Positions 1 to 10,014 of a DNA stretch of 64,000 bases are shown here, piece by piece (position 1 is the first letter of the stretch; each line of letters opens with the position of its first letter). A program made the position numbers and the translations under genes. The notes beneath the pieces are model-generated. The model had not been told where the DNA came from and did not search any database. It saw only the letters and a program-made list of their open reading frames with translations. The stretch is from Actinomadura sp. J1-007 (lineage in GTDB: Bacteria; Actinomycetota; Actinomycetes; Streptosporangiales; Streptosporangiaceae): assembly GCF_009793335.1 (NCBI RefSeq), contig NZ_WING01000001.1, positions 6,200,001 through 6,264,000 of the forward strand, in the 5' to 3' direction.

Positions 1-956
1 GCGAGCGACACGGCGAACGACAGCGACACGGCCGCCGCCGCCAGCAGCGGCACCGGCCTCAGCTCCGCCCCGCCGGACGGCAGGTGGCTCACGTCGATCC
101 CCACGCCGAGCTGCACCGCGACGTACACCACGGCGCCGAGCCCCGCCACGATGGCCGCGATCATGAAGAAGACCTCCAGCACCCGCGCGCCCGCGCTGAC
201 GAGGTCGCCGGTGATGCCGTCCTGGATGCTCGCCACGAGCGGCCGCCCCGGCAGCAGCGCGAGGATCCCGCCGGTCACGATCGTCGCCGCGTGCGCGGGA
301 TTGCCCAGCGCCACGACCACCGCCGCCGCCGACGCGCCGATCCCGGACGCCACCGTGAGCTGGAAGAACTCCGCCAGCCCCCGGCGCGCCAGCGCCGCGG
401 CGCAGCGGTCGCCGAGGACCGTCGCGAAGAACGCGGTGGCGGCGACGATCGGCCCGCCGCCCGACAGCACGCTCGCCGACGCCGCGATCAGCCCGAACGC
501 CACCATCATCAGCCACGGCGGGTACGGCGCGCGCCCGCGCTTGATCTCCGCGAGCTCCCGGTGCGCTTCGTCGAGCTCCAGCATCCCGATGGACGCCGTC
601 TGGACGAGCGCGTGCAGCTTGGCCAGCCGCCAGTACGCGGGGGTCCGCCGACGGATCGCGCGCGCCGCGGTCACCGGATGGGCGCCGCTGCCCGGCCGCG
701 CGCACACGAGGAGGCTGGTGAGGGTGACCTGGACCTCGCAGCGCGGCAGCTCGTAGGCGAGCGCCAGGCTGAGCATCGCCTCGTTCACCCGCTCGGTGGA
801 CTCGCCGCTGGCGAGCAGCAGCTCGCCGACGCGCAGCACGAGGTCGATGGCCTTCGGATCGACGATCTCGCCGGGCTCGTCCTCGTCGGCCTCCGGCGGC
901 GAGCCGTCCATCAGGACCTGCCACGTCCGCCTCAGCCGCTCCGTCGCACTCCCCAT
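1..956 (-). CDS. ThrE-type threonine/serine exporter, C-terminus beyond window
   Basis: Partial gene: the start lies at 956 and the 3' end is outside the window. The visible 318 codons begin MGSATERLRR. A soluble N-terminal domain contains the stretch VLRVGELLLASGEST, typical of the ThrE/DUF1212 domain, and is followed by several hydrophobic helices (for example PYPPWLMMVAFGLIAASASV). Family members export threonine and serine across the cytoplasmic membrane. The reading frame on the opposite strand is an antisense shadow. The family call rests on remembered motifs; substrate is inferred from the family. Confidence 0.8.
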   Translation of the reverse strand, partial: MGSATERLRRTWQVLMDGSPPEADEDEPGEIVDPKAIDLVLRVGELLLASGESTERVNEAMLSLALAYELPRCEVQVTLTSLLVCARPGSGAHPVTAARAIRRRTPAYWRLAKLHALVQTASIGMLELDEAHRELAEIKRGRAPYPPWLMMVAFGLIAASASVLSGGGPIVAATAFFATVLGDRCAAALARRGLAEFFQLTVASGIGASAAAVVVALGNPAHAATIVTGGILALLPGRPLVASIQDGITGDLVSAGARVLEVFFMIAAIVAGLGAVVYVAVQLGVGIDVSHLPSGGAELRPVPLLAAAAVSLSFAVSL

Positions 957-1040
957 GCCCGAACGTGACCTCCCGCCCCTCGCCTTAGTGATCTCCCCGG
1001 GGCAGGCTACCCGGACACCCGGAACCCCCTTCCGACCCGC

Positions 1041-1116
1041 CCGGCGATCAAGGAACGGCCCGGGTTGTCCACAGGCCGGCGATCAAGGAACGGCCCCGGT
1101 TGTCCACAGGCCGGCG
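1041..1116. repeat. 35-bp tandem repeat carrying two DnaA-box-like sites
   Basis: Two consecutive 35-bp units (1041-1075 and 1076-1110) differ at one base, and a third unit breaks off after about 6 bases. Each unit holds TTGTCCACA (1065-1073 and 1100-1108), the form of DnaA box preferred in high-GC actinobacteria. The sites lie between thrE and recQ, about 50 bp before the recQ start. A regulatory role is inferred from position; only the repeat and the boxes are seen directly. Confidence 0.75.
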
Positions 1117-1158
1117 TTCGTGGTGCGGACGGTCACCGGCGGCTGATAGCAAGGGGGC

Positions 1159-3300
<2,142 letters not shown>

Positions 3301-3377
3301 CCCCCCGACCCCCGAGTCCCGCCCCGCGCCCCCTCCGCGCCCCCGCGCTGCGCCTCGACGCTCGTGGGAGAGAGACT

Positions 3378-3425
3378 GGGCTGGCGGGCTGGCGGGCTGG
3401 CGGGCTGGCGGGCTGGCGGGCTGGC
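3378..3425. repeat. Tandem 8-mer GGGCTGGC, six copies
   Basis: Six perfect copies of GGGCTGGC run from 3378 to 3425, about 80 bp after the recQ stop. Strand slippage is the likely origin. Copy number may vary between strains. Confidence 0.9.
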
Positions 3426-3542
3426 GGAGGAGGGCGGTGTCGGCCATGCGGCCGCCCCCGCCGGCGACGACCCCATGACCCGGCACGGGCCACGGTCGAG
3501 TACGTCCGGGAGCGGGCGTCGCTGCTGACCGATCTCACCGAG

Positions 3543-3995
3543 GCCGACCTGCCCAGCGGCCCCGTCGTGACCAGCGTGCCCGCGGACCTGCCGTTCGTTG
3601 CGCCGTCCCCCGGGCCTGGTCGCCGACCTGCCCGGCGGCCCGTCGCGACGAGCGCGTCCGCGGGCCTGCCGTTCGTCGCGTCGCCCTCCAGCTTGGTCGC
3701 CGACCTGCGCAGCGGGCCGTCGCGAGCAGCGCGCCCGCGGATCTGCCGTTCGTCGCGCTGCCCTCGTCGTGACCAGCGCGTCCGCGGACCTGTTGTTGGT
3801 CGCGCCGCCCCCGGGCCTGGTTGCCGACCTGCCCGGCGGCCCCGTCGTGACCGGCGCGTCCGCGGATCTGCCGTTCGTTGCGCCGTCCCCCGGCCTGGTC
3901 GGCGACCTGCCCGGCGGGCCGTCGCGAGCAGCGCGTCCGCGGACCTGCCGTTCGTTGCGTCGTCCCTCGGCCTGGTCGCCGACCTGCCTGGTCCG
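3543..3995. repeat. Degenerate minisatellite, period 77-79 bp
   Basis: Units start at 3543, 3622, 3699, 3823, 3901 and 3978 with the recurring core GCCGACCTGCCCGGCGG, and one partial unit lies between 3699 and 3823. Copies contain single-base indels, so no reading frame is maintained across the array. The period is close to three times the 26-bp period of the array at 53.4 kb. I see no sign that it is translated. Confidence 0.75.
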
Positions 3996-4099
3996 CGAGG
4001 AGCCGGAGGTGGGGAGGCCGACGCGCCGAGGCCGGGGCGCCGAGGCTGCCGGGAAGACGGGGCGGGGGAGCGTGGGACGGAGCGTTCGTCCTAACGGCT

Positions 4100-4123
4100 C
4101 CGCCCCCGGGGGTCCGGGGGCGG
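4100..4123 (-). terminator. GC-only hairpin downstream of the PfkB kinase gene
   Basis: A perfect 10-bp stem, CCGCCCCCGG (4100-4109) with CCGGGGGCGG (4114-4123), is closed by a 4-base loop 7 bp after the kinase stop. There is no T-tract, as is common in high-GC actinobacteria. Confidence 0.75.
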
Positions 4124-4130
4124 GGCGGTG

Positions 4131-5057
4131 TCAGTTCTTGATCTGGTTGTCGACGACGTCGAGGGTGGGGCGGGCGCCGAGGTGCTGCATGGCCTGGGCG
4201 GCGAGGCGGCAGCCCGCGGTGAGGGCCTCGGCGGGCGGCTTGCCGTCCAGCCAGACCGGGAGGAACCCGGCGACGAACGCGTCGCCCGCGCCGGTGCCGT
4301 CGGCGATCTTCTCCAGCGGCTCGGCGGCGACCGTGACCGGCTCGGGGCGGCCGTTGGTGTACCAGAGCGCGCCGTCCGCGCCGACCTTGATCACGACCTG
4401 CGGGTACCAGGCGGTGAGCACCTTGGCGGCCTGGTCGGGGTTGTCGCGGCCGGTGAGGACCTCGGCCTCCTTGCCGTTGACCACCAGGAGGCGGGCGCCC
4501 TGCGTCCACTCCAGGAACGGCTCGGCGCCCATGCGCTTCAGCGGCGAGGAGGAGCCGCCGTCGACCGACACCGACATCTGGGCCTTGCGGGCCAGTTCGA
4601 GGGTGTGGATCGCGGCCTTGCGGGAGCCCTCGTTGAGCAGGGCGTAGCCCGACAGGTGCAGGTGGGTGCCCTGCGTGAACAGGTCCTTGCAGCGCTCGAT
4701 GTCCTCGGGCAGCAGCGCGGCGTTGGCCCCCGGGTCGGACAGCATCGTGCGGTCGCCCTTGTGGGTGACCAGCACCACGCAGGTGCCGGTGGGCCGCTCC
4801 TGGTCCATGACGAGGCGGGCGTCGACGCCGTACCCCATCAGTTCCATGTCGCGGTTGCGGCCCGCGATGTCCGATCCGCGGCGGCCCACGAACGCGACCT
4901 CGACCCCTTCCAGGGCGAGCCAGGAGGCCACGTTGGCCCCCGAGCCGCCCCCGTGGATCGTCACGGCGGCGGGCGTGTCACTGCCCTTGGCCAGGGGGAA
5001 CGCGGCACGTGCCACGGTGTCTGTCATAAGATCGCCGACCACGACCACGCGCGTCAT
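4131..5057 (-). CDS. PfkB-family carbohydrate kinase
   Basis: A 308-residue ribokinase-like sugar kinase. The N-terminal signature region contains the GGSGAN motif (HGGGSGANVASWLAL), and the C-terminal signature DGTGAGDAFVAGF carries the catalytic aspartate and anion hole. The substrate could be ribose, fructose, adenosine or another sugar or nucleoside; the sequence does not decide. The start at MTRVVVVGDL is supported by AGGTGA 8 bases upstream, so the much longer in-frame extension is rejected. It diverges from the acetyltransferase gene, and its own terminator follows the stop. Confidence 0.9.
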   Translation of the reverse strand: MTRVVVVGDLMTDTVARAAFPLAKGSDTPAAVTIHGGGSGANVASWLALEGVEVAFVGRRGSDIAGRNRDMELMGYGVDARLVMDQERPTGTCVVLVTHKGDRTMLSDPGANAALLPEDIERCKDLFTQGTHLHLSGYALLNEGSRKAAIHTLELARKAQMSVSVDGGSSSPLKRMGAEPFLEWTQGARLLVVNGKEAEVLTGRDNPDQAAKVLTAWYPQVVIKVGADGALWYTNGRPEPVTVAAEPLEKIADGTGAGDAFVAGFLPVWLDGKPPAEALTAGCRLAAQAMQHLGARPTLDVVDNQIKN

Positions 5058-5234
5058 GGAGTCATCACCTCGATCAACACGGCCCGCGCGAGCGGCATAC
5101 TGGGCGTGTGCTCGACCGTAACAGCTCTTGACCCCGATAAGGTCTCGAACGCGCAGCGAAACCCGGGAAGGCCGCCTTTTTCCGAGGCCGGGGCTTCGGC
5201 GGCCCGCGGCCGGCGGTGCCATACCCTCGGGTAC

Positions 5235-7742
5235 GTGACCGCGTATCCGGATCATTGGGAGGCCGACGTCGTCCTCACCGACGGCGGGACGGCCCATCTG
5301 CGCCCCATCCGGAGCGAGGACGCCGAGCTGCTGCGCGCCTTCTACGCGCGCCTGTCGCCCGAGTCGATCTACTACCGGTTCTTCTCGCCGCGCCCGCAGC
5401 TCACCGAGCGTGAGATCGAGCACCTGACCACCGTCGACTACGACCGCCGCACCGCCCTGATCGCCACGATCGGTGAGGAGATGGTCGCGGTCGTCCGCTA
5501 CGACCGCCTGCCCGAGCGGGTGAGCTCCTCCGACCCGGCGGGCACGGCCCCCGGAGGCGACGAGGCGGCGAGGCCGGGCACCACCGCCGAGGTCGCGTTC
5601 CTCGTGGAGGACGCCCACCAGGGGCGGGGCGTCGCGGGGGTGCTGCTGGAGCACATCGCCGCGGCGGCGCGCGAACGGGGCGTCCACCGGTTCGTGGCGA
5701 GCGTCCTGCCGGACAACCGCCGGATGACGCGGGTGTTCCGGGAGGCCGGGTACCGGGCCGAGCAGCGCTTCGAGGACGGGGTGATCGAGCTCGTCCTGGA
5801 CCTGGAGCCGACCGAGACGTCCGTCGAGGTCATGGCGGCGCGCGAGCACCGGGCGGAGTCGCGGTCGATCCAGCGGCTGCTGTTCCCGCGCTCGGTGGCG
5901 GTGGTCGGCGCGAGCCGGGCCGAGCACAGCGTCGGCCAGACCGTGCTGCGCAACCTGCTGGGCGGCGGCGACTTCACCGGCCCCGTCTACCCGGTGCACC
6001 CGACGGCCGTCGCGGTCGCGGGGGTGCGGGCGTACGCGTCGGTGCTGGAGATCCCCGACGACGTCGACCTCGCCGTGGTCGCGGTCCGCGCCCCGAGCGT
6101 GCACGACGTCGTCGAGCAGTGTGCGAGCAAGGGTGTGCGCGGGCTCGTCGTCGTCTCGTCCGGGTTCGGGGAGACGGGCCCGGACGGGCGCGAACGCCAG
6201 GAGGAGCTGGTCCGCCTCGCCCGCGCGTACGGGATGCGCGTCGTCGGGCCCAACTGCCTCGGCATCGCCAACACCGACCCCGACGTGCGGCTGAACGCGA
6301 CTCTCGCCCCCACCATGCCGGGGCGCGGGCCCGTCGGCTTCTTCTCGCAGTCGGGCGCGCTCGGCATCGCGATCCTGGAGCGCACCGCCGAGCGCGGCCT
6401 CGGCCTCTCGACGTTCGTCTCGGCGGGCAACCGCGCCGACGTGTCCGGCAACGACCTGATGCAGTACTGGGAGGAGGACCCGGCCACCAAGGCCGTCCTG
6501 CTCTACCTGGAGTCGCTCGGCAACCCCCGCAAGTTCGCCCGGCTCGCGCGGCGGCTGAGCCGCCGCAAGCCGATCGTCGCGGTCAAGAGCGGGCGCAGCA
6601 CCCAGGGCGTGCCGCTCGGGCACGCCGCGCAGGCCCTCAGCCTGCCCGACCACGCGGTCAGCGCGCTGTTCGCGCAGGCCGGGGTGATCAGGGTCGAGGA
6701 CCTGTCCGAGTTGTTCGACGTCGCGCAGCTGCTGGCCTACCAGCCGCTCCCGGACGGCGACCGCGTCGCGATCATCGACAACTCCGACTCGCTCGGCCTG
6801 CTCGCCCAGGACGCCGGGGTCGCGCTCGGCCTGGACGTCCGCGCGCCCGTCGACCTCGGCCCGCGCGCCGGGGCGGAGGAGTACGAGGCGGCGCTCGCCG
6901 AGGCCCTGGACGACGACGCCGTGGACGCCGTCGTCGCGCTCTTCGCCCCGCCCACGATCGGCGGCTACGACCTGCGCGTGCCGGAGAGGATCCTCCGGCT
7001 GGCCGCCGGGAGCCGCAAGCCGATCGTCGCCACCTACCTGGGGTCCAAGGGCATGCCCGCCGACCTGCGGGTCAACGGGCCGGACGGCACGGCCGCCGCC
7101 GGGTCCGTCCCGTCCTACCCGGCCCCCGAGGACGCCGTCCGCGCCCTGGCGTACGTCACCCGGTACGCCCAGTGGCGGCAGCGCCCGCCGGGCCGCACGC
7201 CCGAGCTGATCACCGCCGCCGACCGGCGCCGCGCCCGCGCGCTGGTCGAGGGCTGGCTGCGCGGCGGCGAGTCGGTGCGCGCCACGTCCGCCCAGGCGGC
7301 GGAGCTGCTGGCCTGCTACGGCGTCGCGGTGGCAGGCGAGCGCGAGGCGGCGGGCGTCCCGGCCCGGATCGTGGCCATGGAGGACCCGTCGTTCGGCGCG
7401 GTCGTGTCGTTCGGCCTGGCGGACGAGACCGCCGCGCTGCTGGACGACCGCGCCTACCGCCTCGCGCCGCTGACCGACGTCGAGGCCGCGGAACTCGTCC
7501 GCGCGATCCGTACGGCGCCGCTGCTCCTCGGCCACCGCGGCGCCGAGCCCGTGGACGTCCCGGCCCTTGAGGACCTGCTCCTGCGCGTCGCCCGCCTCGG
7601 CGACGATCTTCCCGAGGTGGCGCGGCTGGAGCTGAACCCGATCGCGGCGACCCCCGGCGGGGCCGCCGTCCACGGGGTCTCCCTGCGCCTGGAGCGTCCC
7701 GTGGGCCCGCGGCCCGAACGCGCCGCCCGCCGCCTCCCCTGA
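5235..7742 (+). CDS. Pat-like GNAT acetyltransferase fused to acyl-CoA synthetase (NDP-forming) domains, reduced ATP-grasp
   Basis: The 835-residue protein has an N-terminal GNAT domain (about 1-185, acetyl-CoA site near VEDAHQGRGVAGVLL), a CoA-binding Rossmann domain (about 208-345, PRSVAVVGAS), two succinyl-CoA-ligase flavodoxin-like domains (from SQSGALGIAI) and a C-terminal ATP-grasp remnant ending in LELNPIAA. Relatives acetylate lysines, for example on acyl-CoA synthetases. Between LLACYGVAVAGE and MEDPSFGAVVSFG the ATP-grasp N-lobe found in full-length members seems absent, leaving about 10 residues. The GTG start at 5235 precedes the conserved DHWEADVVLTDGG; the frame is open further upstream but overlaps the kinase gene. 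Confidence 0.85.
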   Translation: MTAYPDHWEADVVLTDGGTAHLRPIRSEDAELLRAFYARLSPESIYYRFFSPRPQLTEREIEHLTTVDYDRRTALIATIGEEMVAVVRYDRLPERVSSSDPAGTAPGGDEAARPGTTAEVAFLVEDAHQGRGVAGVLLEHIAAAARERGVHRFVASVLPDNRRMTRVFREAGYRAEQRFEDGVIELVLDLEPTETSVEVMAAREHRAESRSIQRLLFPRSVAVVGASRAEHSVGQTVLRNLLGGGDFTGPVYPVHPTAVAVAGVRAYASVLEIPDDVDLAVVAVRAPSVHDVVEQCASKGVRGLVVVSSGFGETGPDGRERQEELVRLARAYGMRVVGPNCLGIANTDPDVRLNATLAPTMPGRGPVGFFSQSGALGIAILERTAERGLGLSTFVSAGNRADVSGNDLMQYWEEDPATKAVLLYLESLGNPRKFARLARRLSRRKPIVAVKSGRSTQGVPLGHAAQALSLPDHAVSALFAQAGVIRVEDLSELFDVAQLLAYQPLPDGDRVAIIDNSDSLGLLAQDAGVALGLDVRAPVDLGPRAGAEEYEAALAEALDDDAVDAVVALFAPPTIGGYDLRVPERILRLAAGSRKPIVATYLGSKGMPADLRVNGPDGTAAAGSVPSYPAPEDAVRALAYVTRYAQWRQRPPGRTPELITAADRRRARALVEGWLRGGESVRATSAQAAELLACYGVAVAGEREAAGVPARIVAMEDPSFGAVVSFGLADETAALLDDRAYRLAPLTDVEAAELVRAIRTAPLLLGHRGAEPVDVPALEDLLLRVARLGDDLPEVARLELNPIAATPGGAAVHGVSLRLERPVGPRPERAARRLP

Positions 7743-7812
7743 GCCCGCCCCTTTCTCAGGGGCGGACGGGGACGGGCCGGAAAAACGCCGCCCACAAGCC
7801 GGTCCGGACCGG

Positions 7813-8172
7813 TCAGCCGGGCGGTGGCGGGGGGCTCGGCTCAGGCGTCGGCGGGACGGGATCGGGTTCCGGACCGGGCGGAACGGGGCTCGGCGGCGGG
7901 CCCGGAGGCTCGGGGTCGGGCCCCGGGCCGGGCGGGATCGGGTCCGGGGACGGTCCGGGCGGCGGCCCCGGCGGTCCGGGCGGCTGCGGGCCCGGCCCAG
8001 GAGGCTGCGGGCTCGGCGGCTGGGGAGCGGGACCCGGGCCGGGACCGGGGCCGGGGCCCGGAGGCGTCGGCTGGGGACGTTCGGGCGGGACCAGGGGCCC
8101 AGGGGGCGGCGCCGGGTCCGGCGTGGGAGGCGGGACCGGCGGAGGCGATGGAAGCGGCTCTCTGTCGTCCAT
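7813..8172 (-). CDS. Possible proline-rich small protein
   Basis: A 119-codon frame starting MDDREPLPSPPP is more than half proline, with glycine and a few acidic residues. It has no signal peptide or membrane segment. It lies convergent to the acetyltransferase gene and diverges from the next gene. AAGGGG lies immediately before the ATG. It could be a real disordered protein or chance reading through a GC-rich degenerate repeat; I cannot separate these by eye. Confidence 0.4.
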   Translation of the reverse strand: MDDREPLPSPPPVPPPTPDPAPPPGPLVPPERPQPTPPGPGPGPGPGPAPQPPSPQPPGPGPQPPGPPGPPPGPSPDPIPPGPGPDPEPPGPPPSPVPPGPEPDPVPPTPEPSPPPPPG

Positions 8173-8261
8173 GCCCCTTGCGTACCCCGAGGGCAGGGGA
8201 ATGACCGTGTTCGGGGGCGGTCGTGTGCGGAGTCCTCCCGGGACAGGGCAGGATGGGGACC

Positions 8262-8843
8262 ATGAGGGAAACCCGAGCCACGCCTCACGGGTTGCGCACG
8301 GCGATCGAGCGCAGCGGTTACTACCCGGCCCTGGTCGCGGACGCGGTCGAGTCGGCGATCGGTGACGAGCGCGTGCTCGCCTACGTGGTCCACCACGAGG
8401 CGACCTTCGACCCCGCGATGGAGGTGCGGCGGCACGTCACGGTGCTGGTGCTGTCGCAGACGCGCCTGCTGGTGTGCCACACCGACGAGCACCCGCCGGG
8501 GGAGGGCATGGCGCAGCCGCACGCGTCCACCACGACCGAGGCCGTCAAGCTGGAGCGCGTCCAGTCGGTCGCGGTCACCCGGGTCGTCCCCGATCCCGCG
8601 TCGTACGTGCCGGGCGTCCCGCCCACGGAGGTCGTGCTGACCATCGGCTGGGGCGCGATCGCCCACATCGACCTGGAGCCCGCCACCTGCGGCGACGAGA
8701 ACTGCGAGGCCGACCACGGCTACACGGGCAGCGTCACCGCCGACGACCTCTCGCTGCGGGTGAGCGAGGCCGCCGACGGCGCCGACGCGGTCGGCCAGGT
8801 CCTGGCGTTCGCCGAGGAGCTGTCCGCCGCCACGGCCCGCTGA
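8262..8843 (+). CDS. Conserved actinobacterial protein, DUF5998-like
   Basis: A 193-residue soluble protein starting MRETRATPHG. It includes ALVADAVESAIGDE, HHEATFDPAMEVRRHVTVL and a CGDENCEADHGY segment whose two cysteines and histidine might bind metal. I recall it as the DUF5998 family beside a phosphodiesterase gene in related genomes; no biochemical role is known to me. The ATG at 8262 is preferred over the upstream GTG at 8223 because AGGATGGGG sits just before it. The phosphodiesterase gene follows after 7 bp, so the two are probably co-transcribed. Confidence 0.75.
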   Translation: MRETRATPHGLRTAIERSGYYPALVADAVESAIGDERVLAYVVHHEATFDPAMEVRRHVTVLVLSQTRLLVCHTDEHPPGEGMAQPHASTTTEAVKLERVQSVAVTRVVPDPASYVPGVPPTEVVLTIGWGAIAHIDLEPATCGDENCEADHGYTGSVTADDLSLRVSEAADGADAVGQVLAFAEELSAATAR

Positions 8844-8850
8844 GCGCCGC

Positions 8851-10014
8851 GTGGACCCGTTGAGCGCCGAACGCGACGACCCCCGCCCCGGCTCCGGGGA
8901 GGGGGCCCCGCCCGTGCCCCGCTACGGGACGGGGGCGCTCGCCGACCTGCCCGGGTCGGTGCTCGCGGCGCTCGGCGTCCCGGGCGAGCGCGACGTCCTC
9001 GGCCTGCCCGCCCTGCCCCGCGCCTGCGTCCTGATCGTCGACGGGCTCGGCTGGGAGCAGCTCCGCGCCCACCCGGACGAGGCGCCCTACCTGAACGCGA
9101 TGGCGGGGACCCCGCTGACGGCCGGGTTCCCGGCGACGACGGTGACGAGCCTCGGGTCCCTGGCGACCGGCCTGCCGCCCGGCGGGCACGGCCTGCTGGG
9201 CGTCCAGGTCGCGATCCCGGGGACGGGCCGCCTGCTCAACTGCCTGCGCTGGCAGGACGAGACCGTCGATCCGGCGACGTTCCAGCCCGCCCGCACGGTG
9301 TACGAGCGGGCCGCGGCGGGCGGCGTGCACGCCTCGTACGTCGCGCTCGGCCTCTACCGGGGGAGCGGGCTGAGCCGCGCCACCGCGCGGGGCGCCGCCT
9401 ACCTGCCCGCCAACTCCATCGGCCAGCTCGTCGGCCGGGCCGAACGGGCGCTGCGGGAGGGCGACCGCTCGTTCGTGACCGTCTACCACGCCGACCTCGA
9501 CTCGACCGGGCACGTGTTCGGCGCGGGGTCGGCCGACTGGCGGCACCAGCTCCGCTTCGTCGACCTGCTCGCCGAACGCCTCGCCGCGGTCCTGCCGCCG
9601 GGCGGCGCCCTGTACGTGACGGCCGACCACGGGATGGTGGACCCGGTCGAACGGGTCGACGCCGACGAGGAGCCCGCGCTGCGCGAGGGCGTGGCGCTGC
9701 TCGGCGGCGACGCCCGCGCCCGGTACGTCTACTCCGAGCCCGGCGCCCACGCCGACGTCCTCGCCGCCTGGACCGAGGCCCTCGGCGACCGCGCCTGGGT
9801 CTACCCGCGCGACGAGGCCGTCGAGGCCGGCTGGTTCGGGCCGCTCGCGCCGGGCATGGCCGAACGGATCGGCGACGTGATCGCCGTCCCGCACGCCGAC
9901 CTCGCCATCGTCGCCTCGCACCGCGAGCCGTGGCTGGCCGACATGGTCGGGATGCACGGCTCGATGGTGCCGGCGGAGCAGCTCGTCCCGCTCCTCACCG
10001 CGACCCGTCCCTGA
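8851..10014 (+). CDS. Alkaline phosphatase-superfamily nucleotide pyrophosphatase/phosphodiesterase
   Basis: A 387-residue member of the type I phosphodiesterase/nucleotide pyrophosphatase family. Metal and nucleophile motifs are visible in order: CVLIVDGLGWEQL, FPATTVTSLGSLATG (Thr nucleophile), HADLDSTGHVFG, LYVTADHGMVD and a late MHGSM histidine. It lacks a signal peptide, so a cytoplasmic enzyme is likely. Substrate is unknown. The GTG at 8851 is the first start after the upstream gene; TTG at 8863 is an alternative. The 3' end overlaps the convergent MFS gene by 20 bp. Confidence 0.88.
   Translation: MDPLSAERDDPRPGSGEGAPPVPRYGTGALADLPGSVLAALGVPGERDVLGLPALPRACVLIVDGLGWEQLRAHPDEAPYLNAMAGTPLTAGFPATTVTSLGSLATGLPPGGHGLLGVQVAIPGTGRLLNCLRWQDETVDPATFQPARTVYERAAAGGVHASYVALGLYRGSGLSRATARGAAYLPANSIGQLVGRAERALREGDRSFVTVYHADLDSTGHVFGAGSADWRHQLRFVDLLAERLAAVLPPGGALYVTADHGMVDPVERVDADEEPALREGVALLGGDARARYVYSEPGAHADVLAAWTEALGDRAWVYPRDEAVEAGWFGPLAPGMAERIGDVIAVPHADLAIVASHREPWLADMVGMHGSMVPAEQLVPLLTATRP

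Larger units (their letters stand above)
3301..4099. other. Non-coding spacer dominated by minisatellites
   Basis: No convincing gene lies between recQ and the kinase terminator. Long open frames exist on both strands, but their translations are Arg/Pro-rich, show no domain, and change frame between repeat copies. The content is an 8-bp array (3378-3425) and a degenerate array of about 78-bp period (from 3543). Confidence 0.7.

Noticed and set aside
1041..1116. Replication origin
   Set aside because: Only two DnaA-like boxes in a promoter-sized gap, with no dnaA, dnaN or gyr genes or clustered boxes nearby.
4131..8717. A 1528-codon minus-strand frame containing the PfkB kinase
   Set aside because: Only the last 308 codons match a kinase; the upstream part is antisense to the acetyltransferase and other genes, and a good ribosome site precedes the kinase ATG.
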